Of a DNA stretch of 31,879 nt, positions 1-7,317 are shown piece by piece. The position numbers were made by a program, and so were the translations under genes. The DNA lies in assembly GCA_017998095.1 (NCBI GenBank), contig JAGODU010000033.1, forward strand, positions 1-31,879, given 5' to 3'. The notes beneath the pieces are model-generated. The model was given only the letters and a program-made list of their open reading frames with translations. It was not told the origin of the DNA and did no database searches. The first letter of the stretch is position 1, and the number at the start of each line of letters is the position of its first letter. The stretch is from Prolixibacteraceae bacterium. GTDB lineage: Bacteria > Bacteroidota > Bacteroidia > Bacteroidales > Prolixibacteraceae.

Positions 1-165
1 GTTAACTATCAAAAAATTGACATTTGCAGATCAGGTCGAATCTGTGGAAAAGAAAATAAACTCCCTTTATATAAATTTTTAAAAGAACCATTGATCAGAA
101 AGTACGGTGAAGAATGGTATAAAGAACTGGAAATTGCTGCCGAACATCTTAATTCATCAAAGTGA
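1..165 (+). CDS. C-terminal end of an unrecognised protein (5' truncated)
   Basis: An open frame runs from the first base to a TGA at 163-165 and encodes 54 residues. It is charged and lysine/glutamate rich, with a helical-looking end (EEWYKELEIAAEHL) and two cysteines near the start. I do not recognise the family, and the start lies outside the window. The gene converges on the Fic-TOPRIM gene with only 11 bases between the stop codons and no clear terminator between them. It could instead be a chance open frame, but the codon use resembles that of the neighbouring genes. Confidence 0.5.
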   Translation, partial: VNYQKIDICRSGRICGKENKLPLYKFLKEPLIRKYGEEWYKELEIAAEHLNSSK

Positions 166-176
166 TTTTCCGCATC

Positions 177-1616
177 TTAAATATTTCCCCAAATTGATCT
201 TGCAATTTTATTCAACTCCTTGTTAAAAAGAAACTTTGATGACTGCTCCAGATTTGACTTTTCTCTTGCTGCATCCTGGATTTTATACTGAAGAATCTTA
301 TAAGCCGTTTTCCCATGTGTAAAACGCTGAAGATTTTCAGATACAAGATTTTCAATTGCCTTATTAAGATGAGTGTATTGTTCTGTTTTATAAGTTCCAA
401 ATTCCTTTTTCCTTAAATAGTCAACTGATTTGTGATAAACTTCTGCCCTTGCATCCTGAACAAGTTTTTGTGCAACAGCCTCTGATATTGAAGGATGACA
501 GTAATTGACATGCATACTATTCAAAAGATAACTCTCAATATCAGTTCCTTTGGTTACAAAGAAATAAGTATCAATTCTTCTGAAAGTATCCCTCTGTTGA
601 TTTATCTCAAAATCTGTCAGGTAATCTCTGTCGCGATGAACAAGAATCCTCACATTGGGCATTTTTTCCTTTACAAATATAGAAAACAGGTTTGCAGAAC
701 TGATCTTTGAACATCCTTCATAGGAAATCATCTTTGTTTCAGCCATGTTAAAACCGGATGCTTCCAGAATGATTGACAATATGTTGTTGGTGGTGGAATC
801 TTCAGTAAGTACAATGCATTTTTCATTGCCCCCTACTCCATGCAATTGTTTTTCCAGATTGAATTTTGTTTGAATTGATGAATATTCAGGACTTTTGATG
901 AAATTATCCATCGTTTCAAGTTCTTTCTGAGCAACAAACTTAATCAGCGGATTTATATCACCTTCATCCGCTTTCTCAAGGGTCTCGTAATATAATTGCC
1001 TTTCATCAGCATCAATCAGTATTGGAAAATATCCTGATTTCATAAGTCCTACGTTCAACATCAAACGTGCTATACGTCCATTCCAGTCGTCAAAGGGATG
1101 AATTATGGTAAATTTATAATGAAGATAGGCAGCACGGGCAATTGGGTGAATTTTATTTTCCTTACCTGCAATATTGTACCAATCAACAAGCTCTTCCATC
1201 TCTCTGCCAACTGCCTCTGCCGTAGGAGTATTTTGTCTTTTCCCGCTTATATTGGTAATAAATATCTCCTTTTGTCTGAATAAACTTTCTCCGAATGCCA
1301 ACTCAGCCAGAAGTAAAATTCCTTTAGTAGTTATTTTATGTTCCGCCAAATCAAAAAGATATTGTGAAATTGCATATTCTCTGCCAGCTTCCTGATAAGA
1401 AATTTTCAATACTTCTGGTTCAACATTGCTGAATTTATCAGATTTCAAAGCCGGAATTTCCTTTTTGGCCTTTAGAGAAGTCAGATAACCTGTTATTTCC
1501 TGTTGAAATCTTTCTTTTACAATAGCTGTCAGGGGATCGTACTGAATAAGCTGCCTTATCTCTTTAAGCTTCCCATCTACCGGCAGCAGATCTGATATAT
1601 CGTAATTAAAATTCAT
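177..1616 (-). CDS. Fic-domain protein fused to a TOPRIM-like C-terminal domain
   Basis: The 479-residue protein has a Fic half (about 1-235). It includes a target-docking flap near 118-131 and the signature HPFDDWNGR at 173-181. Fic enzymes usually transfer AMP or another nucleotide to a target protein. The canonical motif is HPFxDGNGR; here Trp178 replaces the first Gly, while the catalytic His173, Asn179 and Arg181 are kept. The other half (about 262-370) looks like a TOPRIM fold of the OLD-nuclease type: Glu272 after a hydrophobic strand, a Gly near 301, a strand ending in DRD (329-331), and a downstream TDIESYLL with Glu361. The second acidic residue expected four positions after Glu272 is not seen. 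The tail (370-479) is helical and charged. There is no signal peptide. The gene appears to stand alone. The Fic call is firm; the TOPRIM call is inference from motif spacing. Confidence 0.85.
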   Translation of the reverse strand: MNFNYDISDLLPVDGKLKEIRQLIQYDPLTAIVKERFQQEITGYLTSLKAKKEIPALKSDKFSNVEPEVLKISYQEAGREYAISQYLFDLAEHKITTKGILLLAELAFGESLFRQKEIFITNISGKRQNTPTAEAVGREMEELVDWYNIAGKENKIHPIARAAYLHYKFTIIHPFDDWNGRIARLMLNVGLMKSGYFPILIDADERQLYYETLEKADEGDINPLIKFVAQKELETMDNFIKSPEYSSIQTKFNLEKQLHGVGGNEKCIVLTEDSTTNNILSIILEASGFNMAETKMISYEGCSKISSANLFSIFVKEKMPNVRILVHRDRDYLTDFEINQQRDTFRRIDTYFFVTKGTDIESYLLNSMHVNYCHPSISEAVAQKLVQDARAEVYHKSVDYLRKKEFGTYKTEQYTHLNKAIENLVSENLQRFTHGKTAYKILQYKIQDAAREKSNLEQSSKFLFNKELNKIARSIWGNI

Positions 1617-1712
1617 TTGAGCTGTATTAATTTGACGTGCTAATTTAATTATAAAAAGCTAAACAAGTATTTTAATTACCAACAGTCATTTCATTTGAAA
1701 AAATAAAATAAT

Positions 1713-1737
1713 AAAAGCCATCAGATTGATGGCTTTT
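1713..1737 (-). terminator. Rho-independent terminator, probably bidirectional in form
   Basis: A 10-bp perfect stem (AAAAGCCATC / GATGGCTTTT) with a 5-base loop lies just past the stop of the surface-repeat gene. Read on the minus strand it is followed by a T-rich run, as expected for terminating that gene before it enters the Fic gene. The plus-strand reading also has six T residues. Confidence 0.8.
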
Positions 1738-1784
1738 TTGTCTTGAAAAAGACAGCGATAGATGTAAAAGAGGGAAAAAATTCT

Positions 1785-3143
1785 TTAAAATAAGTTCAAA
1801 CCAACATGGAAACCTACCCAAAAACTGTTTCTCCAGTTTGGAAACCTATCATAAGTATTTTGCTTTACATTCCAGTAAGGTTTAATATCCGAGCCTTTAA
1901 ATGATTCTGTATTCGGCAAATAATAAGATGAAGCCAAATTGAGTGTAGGACCGGCATTAACCCATATATTTTTAAACAAATTTCTCCTTATGCCAATTTT
2001 AAGTTGCGATATGTTGTTATATTTTTCTGCATAGAACAGGAACCATCTGCCGGGACCCCAAACGTATTCCTGATGACTTGTTAATTCAATATTCAGCTGA
2101 GTTTTATCAAACAAGCGGCTGTTATGTCCGAATCCGAATCCAAGTGCGTAACGCTCCATCCCTCCTGTTAATTTACTGAAAGTATATATGCTGTAGAACT
2201 TTTCAACCCCCATGCGATAAGTAAGCTGAACAGGAGCCCAGTCAGTTGTTGATATTTCAAAGTTGCGGTATCCATTCTTTTTAACAATGCTTATGAAAGA
2301 AACCGGAATACCTTCAATGCTATCGCAAATATTAATAAACCCTGAAAGCTGTACACCCTTCACATTGCGGGCAATATTCATGAAACCCGAACCTTGTACA
2401 CCCTTAACATCGCGGGCGAAATTTGCAAATCCAGAACCCTGAATACCGGAAATATCCCTTGACCAGTTTGCAAATCCGGCGCCTTGTATTCCTTTAACAT
2501 CCTTTGCCCAGTTTCCAAAACCTGCACCCTGAACACCTGTAATGTCGCTGGCGAAATTACCAAATCCGGCAAGCTGCAATCTGCTTGTTCCTCTTGATGA
2601 AAAGTTGGCAAAACCTGCTCCCTGATATGAATTTTCGGTACTATCATTTATATTGGCAAATCCGGCAAGAAGGAAAGAATTGTTGGCCGAACGGTTAAGA
2701 TTCATAAAACCTGAAACCTGAAATCCGTCGAAATTCCTGTTTACATTGGCAAAACCAGCCCATTGAAGGCCTTTATAATCATTCCCGTTGATATTCATAA
2801 AACCGCTAACCTGTGCTCCTGCCGAAGAATATTCCTGAGCACCTTTGTCAAAACCGCTAATGTTCATGAACCCTGAAGCCTGAACCCCGTTTGAATAAAA
2901 ACGGTTTGCATTAATAAAGCCTGATAATTCAAGATATTCAGATGCAGCGCCAACACCTAAAAATGTGTTAACCGAAACATCATTAATGGTTTTATAAAAA
3001 TAAATACCGTTAGTGCCAATAGGAGGAGTAACCAAAGTGAACTGCATTGGCACACGTCTTAGATCAGATGATTTTTGTTCTTCCTGGGAAAAAGTTAAAG
3101 TTGAGATCAATAGAAGAATTACGATTAAAATTTGTGTTTTCAT
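1785..3143 (-). CDS. Secreted/outer-membrane protein with GF-x-N repeats (LA_2272-type surface repeat family)
   Basis: The protein has 452 residues. A signal peptide (about 1-19, ending TFSQ) is followed by a short strand-rich region, then about thirteen copies of the motif [SA]GF-x-N at residues 74, 90, 113, 129, 144, 160, 176, 192, 207, 222, 237, 252 and 267. The last six are spaced exactly 15 residues apart. The remaining ~170 residues are strand rich with many aromatic residues and end in Phe (VGLNLF), as many outer-membrane beta-barrels do. The pattern resembles proteins named LA_2272-family surface repeat proteins. The repeats probably form a regular beta structure and the C-terminus a small barrel; the function is unknown. 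It is a single gene with its own terminator at 1713-1737. The large upstream non-coding region may hold its regulatory sites. Confidence 0.75.
   Translation of the reverse strand: MKTQILIVILLLISTLTFSQEEQKSSDLRRVPMQFTLVTPPIGTNGIYFYKTINDVSVNTFLGVGAASEYLELSGFINANRFYSNGVQASGFMNISGFDKGAQEYSSAGAQVSGFMNINGNDYKGLQWAGFANVNRNFDGFQVSGFMNLNRSANNSFLLAGFANINDSTENSYQGAGFANFSSRGTSRLQLAGFGNFASDITGVQGAGFGNWAKDVKGIQGAGFANWSRDISGIQGSGFANFARDVKGVQGSGFMNIARNVKGVQLSGFINICDSIEGIPVSFISIVKKNGYRNFEISTTDWAPVQLTYRMGVEKFYSIYTFSKLTGGMERYALGFGFGHNSRLFDKTQLNIELTSHQEYVWGPGRWFLFYAEKYNNISQLKIGIRRNLFKNIWVNAGPTLNLASSYYLPNTESFKGSDIKPYWNVKQNTYDRFPNWRNSFWVGFHVGLNLF
2301..2570 (-). repeat. Six in-frame 45-bp tandem repeats inside the surface-repeat gene
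   Basis: Six consecutive 45-bp units encode QGxGFxNxxxDxxGV-type 15-mers (residues about 192-281). The units are clearly related at DNA level but not identical, so the array is old enough to have drifted. Because the unit is a multiple of three, gain or loss of units would keep the reading frame. Confidence 0.8.
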
Positions 3144-3326
3144 TTGTTTTATTTTTAAAGTTTTTGCTATTCTTTCAAAGCAGGTTAAATTTTCAGCTTT
3201 ATAAGTTCTGATTTACCCTTTTTACGATAATGACAATAAAGAACAAAAGGGGTTGCAAGAGGAAGAAATTTTTCATTGAAAAAATAATTTGTGCACCTAT
3301 TTCAGGATAGGACAAAGCTATACATC

Positions 3327-3399
3327 AACCGTACCTCATTCGTACCTCATTCGACCAAAACCTGATTTTCCCTTCACGTTTTTCGAATGAAGTACGGTT
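3327..3399. repeat. 11-bp direct repeat with a distal inverted copy
   Basis: GTACCTCATTC occurs twice in tandem (3331-3341, 3342-3352). AACCGTACCTCATTCG (3327-3342) is matched in inverse orientation by 3384-3399 with one mismatch, leaving a 41-base gap. This could be paired protein-binding sites or a large hairpin, or the remains of a dispersed intergenic repeat. Confidence 0.7.
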
Positions 3400-3582
3400 C
3401 AGGCTGGTTTCAAATACCCCTTTTTCAAACATACACTGAAAGTGTTTTTACGAAATGAACCTTTTTTTATGGAGACATTGCCAACAAGTCAAATTTTCGC
3501 AATTGAAAAGTGCCATTTTCAGGATAAGAAATGTGCCATTTTTGATCTATTTTAGAAGGGGACCAAATAGGTGCCAAAGCAA

Positions 3583-3621
3583 TACCAAGTTCTTACCAAG
3601 TTCTTACCAAGTTCTACCAAG
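3583..3621. repeat. Three and a half copies of an 11-bp tandem repeat
   Basis: TACCAAGTTCT is repeated three times without change (3583-3593, 3594-3604, 3605-3615) and followed by a partial ACCAAG. The period and the TACC...TTC core are the same as in the repeat at 3331-3352. The 11-bp spacing keeps sites near one face of the helix. Confidence 0.75.
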
Positions 3622-3751
3622 ACACCAAAATAATAAGTCGGTTTTAATATTTGATTGGAATTTGGTCTGTATGTGAAATGAAGGAAAGAATTAAAGGGTT
3701 TGAAGTATAATTTAATTCAATTGAAAAAAAAACTAAGTATTGAATAAAAAC

Positions 3752-3785
3752 AAAAAGGCTGCCGGATTAAATCTGACAGCCTTTT
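3752..3785 (-). terminator. Terminator of the rplU-rpmA operon
   Basis: A GC-containing stem (AAAAGGCTG paired with CAGCCTTTT, extended by GATT/AATC with an internal mismatch) sits 18 bases past the rpmA stop on the minus strand and ends in a T run when read in that direction. Confidence 0.85.
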
Positions 3786-3803
3786 CTCATATCTTCTTTT
3801 GAA

Positions 3804-4067
3804 TTAATTTTCAGCAAAAGGTTCAACAGAAACAAATGATCTGTTTTTTTGTCTTTTCTTGAAAACAACAGTTCCATCAATTAAAGCAAATAATGTATGA
3901 TCTCTGCCGATACCTACATTTTCACCCGGATGATGTTGTGTACCACGCTGACGGACTAATATATTGCCGGCTTTAGCTGACTGTCCGCCCCATATTTTAA
4001 CGCCTAAGCGTTTGCTTTCCGATTCGCGGCCGTTCTTTGAACTACCTACACCTTTCTTATGAGCCAT
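3804..4067 (-). CDS. rpmA: 50S ribosomal protein L27
   Basis: The 87-residue protein is the usual length for bacterial L27. It starts directly with [20 protein letters not shown], so it lacks the cleavable N-terminal extension found in Firmicutes. It also has the [17 protein letters not shown] block near residues 27-43 and the [16 protein letters not shown] block. L27 sits near the peptidyl-transferase centre, where its N-terminal tail reaches the tRNA ends. It lies 18 bases behind rplU, the conserved bacterial order, and a terminator follows. The pair is probably transcribed from the promoter at 4484-4514. Confidence 0.98.
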   Translation of the reverse strand: MAHKKGVGSSKNGRESESKRLGVKIWGGQSAKAGNILVRQRGTQHHPGENVGIGRDHTLFALIDGTVVFKKRQKNRSFVSVEPFAEN

Positions 4068-4085
4068 GGTATTTAATTTTTTTCG

Positions 4086-4397
4086 TTATCCAATAATTTC
4101 CTGAATTTGAATCTGTGAAAGATATTGACGGTGACCGTTTTTCTTTCTGTAGGTTTTTCTACGTTTTTTCTTGAATACTATAACAGTATCACCTCTTAAG
4201 TGTTCAAGAACCTTAGCTGTTACTTTTGCACCTTCAACTACCGGTGTGCCTACTTTTACATCACCATCGTTATCAATCAAAAGAACTTTATCAATGTCGA
4301 AGGTCTGACCTTCTTCAGTTTCCAGACGGTTAACAAATAATTTACTGTCTTTTTCTACTTTATACTGGAAACCGCCAAAATCAATAATTGCAAACAT
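4086..4397 (-). CDS. rplU: 50S ribosomal protein L21
   Basis: The 103-residue protein begins MFAIIDFGGFQYKVEKDSK, the hallmark of L21 (FAIIxxGGxQYxV). It carries a basic C-terminal RNA-binding segment (FKKKRRKTYRKKNGHRQ) and ends with a QI-x-I motif. L21 binds 23S rRNA in the large subunit. It is the first gene of a two-gene operon with rpmA, read from a well-formed Bacteroidota promoter and an ~80-base leader that can fold. Confidence 0.98.
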   Translation of the reverse strand: MFAIIDFGGFQYKVEKDSKLFVNRLETEEGQTFDIDKVLLIDNDGDVKVGTPVVEGAKVTAKVLEHLRGDTVIVFKKKRRKTYRKKNGHRQYLSQIQIQEIIG

Positions 4398-4480
4398 GTT
4401 AATTCTGACTTTTCATTTTCTTCCGGCAGGCGTAAGTACTCTGTTACTTATCTTATTGAGCCTGCTCGAAAACTTTCGGA
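4398..4480 (-). ncRNA. Structured 5' leader of rplU-rpmA (candidate autoregulatory element)
   Basis: The transcript predicted to start near 4480 has about 80 bases before the rplU ATG. On the minus strand, GCAGGC (plus positions 4460-4465) can pair with GCCTGC (4426-4431). Inside that stem, AAGTA and TACTT (4445-4449 and 4434-4438) can form a second 5-bp helix with a 6-base loop. Two helices separated by an asymmetric internal loop are typical of ribosomal-protein leaders. I cannot match it to a named RNA family by eye. Confidence 0.5.
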
Positions 4481-4483
4481 CTG

Positions 4484-4514
4484 CAAAAGTATATAATTTT
4501 AGATGATTGCCAAA
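4484..4514 (-). promoter_or_regulatory. Bacteroidota promoter for rplU-rpmA
   Basis: On the minus strand the -33 element TTTG (4511-4514) and the -7 element TACTTTTG (4484-4491, TAnnTTTG) are separated by exactly 19 bases, the consensus of the Bacteroidota primary sigma factor. The start site would fall near 4480. Confidence 0.85.
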
Positions 4515-4608
4515 TAATTATAATTAAAAATGCTTCTTTTTTAAACTTTAAAAAAACATTGTTAAGTGAATTAACCTTCAAAATATTATACAAAGCAAAA
4601 ACAATTTC

Positions 4609-4616
4609 TATCTTTG
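4609..4616 (+). promoter_or_regulatory. -7 element (TATCTTTG) for the nuclease/nucleotide gene run
   Basis: This is a perfect TAnnTTTG about 36 bases upstream of the ATG at 4652. No good -33 TTTG lies 19 bases further up. Its position argues that translation begins at 4652, not at the upstream in-frame TTG at 4559. Confidence 0.6.
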
Positions 4617-4651
4617 TTTTTACAGAAAATTACACGTTGTCAAATTGCAAT

Positions 4652-5245
4652 ATGCTCAAAATTAAACTAAATGTACTGGGATTATCCGTCAGTCAGACTC
4701 AAACAGGAGCTTATGCCCTTGTTCTGGCTGAAGAAAACGGAGACAGAAGAATTCCAATAATAATTGGCCCGGTAGAAGCACAGTCAATAGCCATACAGCT
4801 TGAGGGACTTCACCCTCCCAGGCCTCTTACACACGATTTATTTAAAAATATTGCCCAGGCATTTCAAATAGAACTTATTGAAGTTATCATTTATAAACTT
4901 GAAGAAGGGATATTTTTCTCCGAATTGGTATGTGAACAAAGCGGAACCCGGATAGCAATTGACTCAAGAACATCTGATGCTGTTGCTTTGGCATTAAGAT
5001 TCAGATGTCCCATCTTTACAACCGAAGAAATTCTTTCCAAAGCAGGTATTGTTATTGACGTTGCTGATGATTATGAAGAAAGTACCGTCAGAGGAAAAGA
5101 AGAGCCCGATTCCCGCAAAAATAAATATGAACTTTATTCTGTCGAAGAACTGGAACAGTTGCTGCATGATGCTGTCAGAGAAGAAAAATACGAAGCTGCA
5201 TCAGAAATCAGGGACGAGATTTCAAGACGAAAAACAGGTAATTAG
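4652..5245 (+). CDS. Bifunctional nuclease family protein (BFN/DUF151) with UVR tail
   Basis: The protein has 197 residues from the ATG at 4652. I reject the longer frame from 4559 because a TATCTTTG -7 element lies inside it and the upstream residues do not look like family sequence. Residues 1-130 are the BFN domain, with the conserved GPVEAQSIAIQLEG block at 39-52, the PRPLTHDL block, and RTSDAVALALR at 106-116. Residues about 159-193 form a UVR motif (YSVEELEQLLHDAVREEKYE), a helical hairpin known from UvrB/UvrC contacts. This two-part layout is typical of Bacteroidota. Family members have been described with nuclease activity, but the cellular role is unsettled. The nucleoside permease starts 2 bases after the stop. 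Confidence 0.92.
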   Translation: MLKIKLNVLGLSVSQTQTGAYALVLAEENGDRRIPIIIGPVEAQSIAIQLEGLHPPRPLTHDLFKNIAQAFQIELIEVIIYKLEEGIFFSELVCEQSGTRIAIDSRTSDAVALALRFRCPIFTTEEILSKAGIVIDVADDYEESTVRGKEEPDSRKNKYELYSVEELEQLLHDAVREEKYEAASEIRDEISRRKTGN

Positions 5246-5247
5246 GT

Positions 5248-6495
5248 ATGAAAATTAAAATCCAGTTAACAATTCTCAACTTCATTCAGTTTTTTATATG
5301 GGGATGTTGGTTGATATCCTTTGGAGGTTACATGTTCAACTCCTTAGGTTTTACAGGTGTTCAGGTTGGCAGTATATATGCCACAATGGGAATAGCTTCT
5401 TTATTTATGCCTGCCCTGCTTGGTATTGTTGCTGACAGATGGATAAATACTGAAAGAGTTCTTGCCAACTGTCATATCATTGGTGCCGGGATTCTTTACT
5501 GGGCATCAACAGAAACTGACTACAACCGTTTATATTGGATAATGCTTTTATATTCAATGGTGTACATGCCAACAATTGCACTCAACAATTCTGTATCGTA
5601 TAATGTCCTCGAAAAGAAGAAATTCAACGTTGTCAAAGATTTCCCTCCTATCAGAGTATGGGGAACGATTGGATTTATTTTAGCTATGTGGGTGGTCGAT
5701 ATTTTCAAGCTTAAAGAAGGTCCGGGTCAGTTGTATGTTGCTGCCATAGCTTCATTTCTGCTTGGAATTTATTCTTTTAACATGCCAAAATGCGTGCCTG
5801 ATAAATCACAAAAGAAAAAAAACTTCATTTCTGCCCTTGGACTTGATGCATTTGTGCTATTTAAAAAACCCAAGATGGCTGCATTCTTTGTTTTTTCAAT
5901 GTTTCTTGGAGCAGCACTGCAAGTTACCAATATGTTGGGAGAACCATTCCTCCTCGATTTCAGCAAAGATTATGCAAACACTTTTGCTGTAACCCATCCC
6001 GGATTGTTAATGTCTGTTTCTCAGATATCTGAAACATTATTTATACTAACTATTCCTTTCTTCATGAGGAAGTTTGGAATTAAGAAAGTTATGCTCATCA
6101 GCATCTTTGCCTGGGTATTAAGGTTTGGACTATTTGGTTTGGGCAATCCTGGCAATGGTTTACCATTACTTGTTTTATCAATGATAATTTATGGAATGGC
6201 CTTTGATTTCTTCAACATTTCAGGTTCTTTATTTGTTGAAATGGAAACAACAACAAAGATAAGGTCAAGTGCACAAGGTATGTTTATGATAATGACAAAC
6301 GGAATTGGTGCTACACTTGGAGGACTATTAAGCGGCTGGGTAGTTGACTTATTTACAAAAGATGGAATCAAAGACTGGCAAAGTATATGGTTTACTTTTG
6401 CAGCTTACGCCCTTTTCCTTGGAATAATATTCCCATTTTTATTTAAATATAAACATGACCCGGAGGCTGTAAAAAATTATCAAGGTCATAATTAA
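5248..6495 (+). CDS. Nucleoside permease, MFS (NupG/NHS family)
   Basis: The 415-residue protein has about 12 hydrophobic segments and no cleaved signal. The start (LTILNFIQFFIWGCWLISFG), the VGSIYATMGIASLFMPALLG segment and the ADRW loop match the nucleoside:H+ symporter family (NupG/XapB), which imports nucleosides with protons across the inner membrane. It lies 2 bases after the nuclease gene and 17 bases before thyA, so it is likely co-transcribed. Its neighbourhood with thymidylate synthase and dihydrofolate reductase fits nucleoside salvage feeding nucleotide synthesis. The exact substrate range cannot be read from sequence. Confidence 0.9.
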   Translation: MKIKIQLTILNFIQFFIWGCWLISFGGYMFNSLGFTGVQVGSIYATMGIASLFMPALLGIVADRWINTERVLANCHIIGAGILYWASTETDYNRLYWIMLLYSMVYMPTIALNNSVSYNVLEKKKFNVVKDFPPIRVWGTIGFILAMWVVDIFKLKEGPGQLYVAAIASFLLGIYSFNMPKCVPDKSQKKKNFISALGLDAFVLFKKPKMAAFFVFSMFLGAALQVTNMLGEPFLLDFSKDYANTFAVTHPGLLMSVSQISETLFILTIPFFMRKFGIKKVMLISIFAWVLRFGLFGLGNPGNGLPLLVLSMIIYGMAFDFFNISGSLFVEMETTTKIRSSAQGMFMIMTNGIGATLGGLLSGWVVDLFTKDGIKDWQSIWFTFAAYALFLGIIFPFLFKYKHDPEAVKNYQGHN

Positions 6496-6512
6496 TTTAA
6501 CTTGCTTTAAAA

Positions 6513-7307
6513 ATGAGACAGTACCTGAATCTTCTTCAGCATATTCTTGATAATGGAACTTTAAAAAAAGATCGTACAGGCACAGGAACAATCTCGACCT
6601 TTGGGTACCAAATGCGTTTCGATCTTCAGAAAGGTTTTCCTGTCGTGACAACAAAGAAGCTTCATCTCAAATCAATAATACACGAGTTACTTTGGTTCCT
6701 TAATGGAGATACTAACGTTAAGTATCTTCAGGACAATGGAGTTAGAATCTGGAATGAATGGGCAGACGAAAAGGGAGAACTTGGACATATTTATGGTTTT
6801 CAGTGGAGGTCATGGCCTGATTATAAGGGTGGGCATATTGATCAGATAACAAATATTATCGATTCAATTAAAAATGATCCGGATTCAAGGCGCATGATTG
6901 TTAGTTCGTGGAATGTAGGAGATATTTGCAATATGAACTTACCTCCGTGTCATGCATTCTTTCAGTTTTATGTTTTGGAGGGAAAACTTTCGTGCCAGCT
7001 TTATCAAAGGAGCGCAGATTCATTTCTGGGAGTTCCTTTCAACATAGCCTCTTATGCATTACTGACAATGATGATGGCTCAGGTTACCGGTCTGAAAGCA
7101 GGAGAATTCATACATACCTTCGGAGACTTACACATTTACACCAACCATTTGGAACAAGTTAAATTACAGCTTACAAGAGAACCCTATCCTCTTCCACAGA
7201 TGCTAATAAATCCTGAAGTCAAAAGCATATTTGATTTTAAATATGACGACTTTCAATTAATAGATTATCAGGCACATCCCCATATTAAAGGTGATGTATC
7301 AGTCTAA
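6513..7307 (+). CDS. thyA: Thymidylate synthase
   Basis: The protein has 264 residues, the same length as the E. coli enzyme. It methylates dUMP to dTMP with methylenetetrahydrofolate, leaving dihydrofolate. Visible landmarks are Arg21 in KDRTGTGT (phosphate binding), the nucleophile Cys146 in [10 protein letters not shown], the [21 protein letters not shown] block that contacts the nucleotide, and [10 protein letters not shown]. The C-terminus (HIKGDVSV) has the usual form closing over the active site. The next gene, folA, recycles the dihydrofolate formed here; an 11-base gap before its ATG indicates co-transcription. Confidence 0.98.
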   Translation: MRQYLNLLQHILDNGTLKKDRTGTGTISTFGYQMRFDLQKGFPVVTTKKLHLKSIIHELLWFLNGDTNVKYLQDNGVRIWNEWADEKGELGHIYGFQWRSWPDYKGGHIDQITNIIDSIKNDPDSRRMIVSSWNVGDICNMNLPPCHAFFQFYVLEGKLSCQLYQRSADSFLGVPFNIASYALLTMMMAQVTGLKAGEFIHTFGDLHIYTNHLEQVKLQLTREPYPLPQMLINPEVKSIFDFKYDDFQLIDYQAHPHIKGDVSV

Positions 7308-7317
7308 ACGCTTAATC

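Larger units (their letters stand above)
3144..3803. other. 660-bp non-coding region with repeats
   Basis: No credible gene is seen. The open frame at 3455-3676 (+) has an atypical composition and spans the tandem repeat. The stretch contains an 11-bp direct repeat at 3331-3352 with an inverted copy at 3384-3399, a second 11-bp tandem repeat at 3583-3621, and two copies of GTGCCATTTT near 3510 and 3533. At its right end is the rplU-rpmA terminator. I could not find a convincing TAnnTTTG promoter for the surface-repeat gene. Confidence 0.6.

Noticed and set aside
2301..2900. Possible CRISPR array
   Set aside because: The repeats are in-frame coding units with no unique spacers and they drift in sequence.
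3455..3676. 73-codon open frame on the plus strand in the non-coding region
   Set aside because: It runs through the 11-bp tandem repeat, has low-complexity codon use and no recognisable domain or start context.
4559..4651. N-terminal extension of the bifunctional nuclease from a TTG
   Set aside because: A perfect TATCTTTG -7 element lies inside it and the family starts at the MLKIKLNVLG segment.
7291..7317. Earlier ATG for dihydrofolate reductase
   Set aside because: It overlaps thyA and adds nine residues not found in the family; ATG 7318 gives the normal N-terminus.
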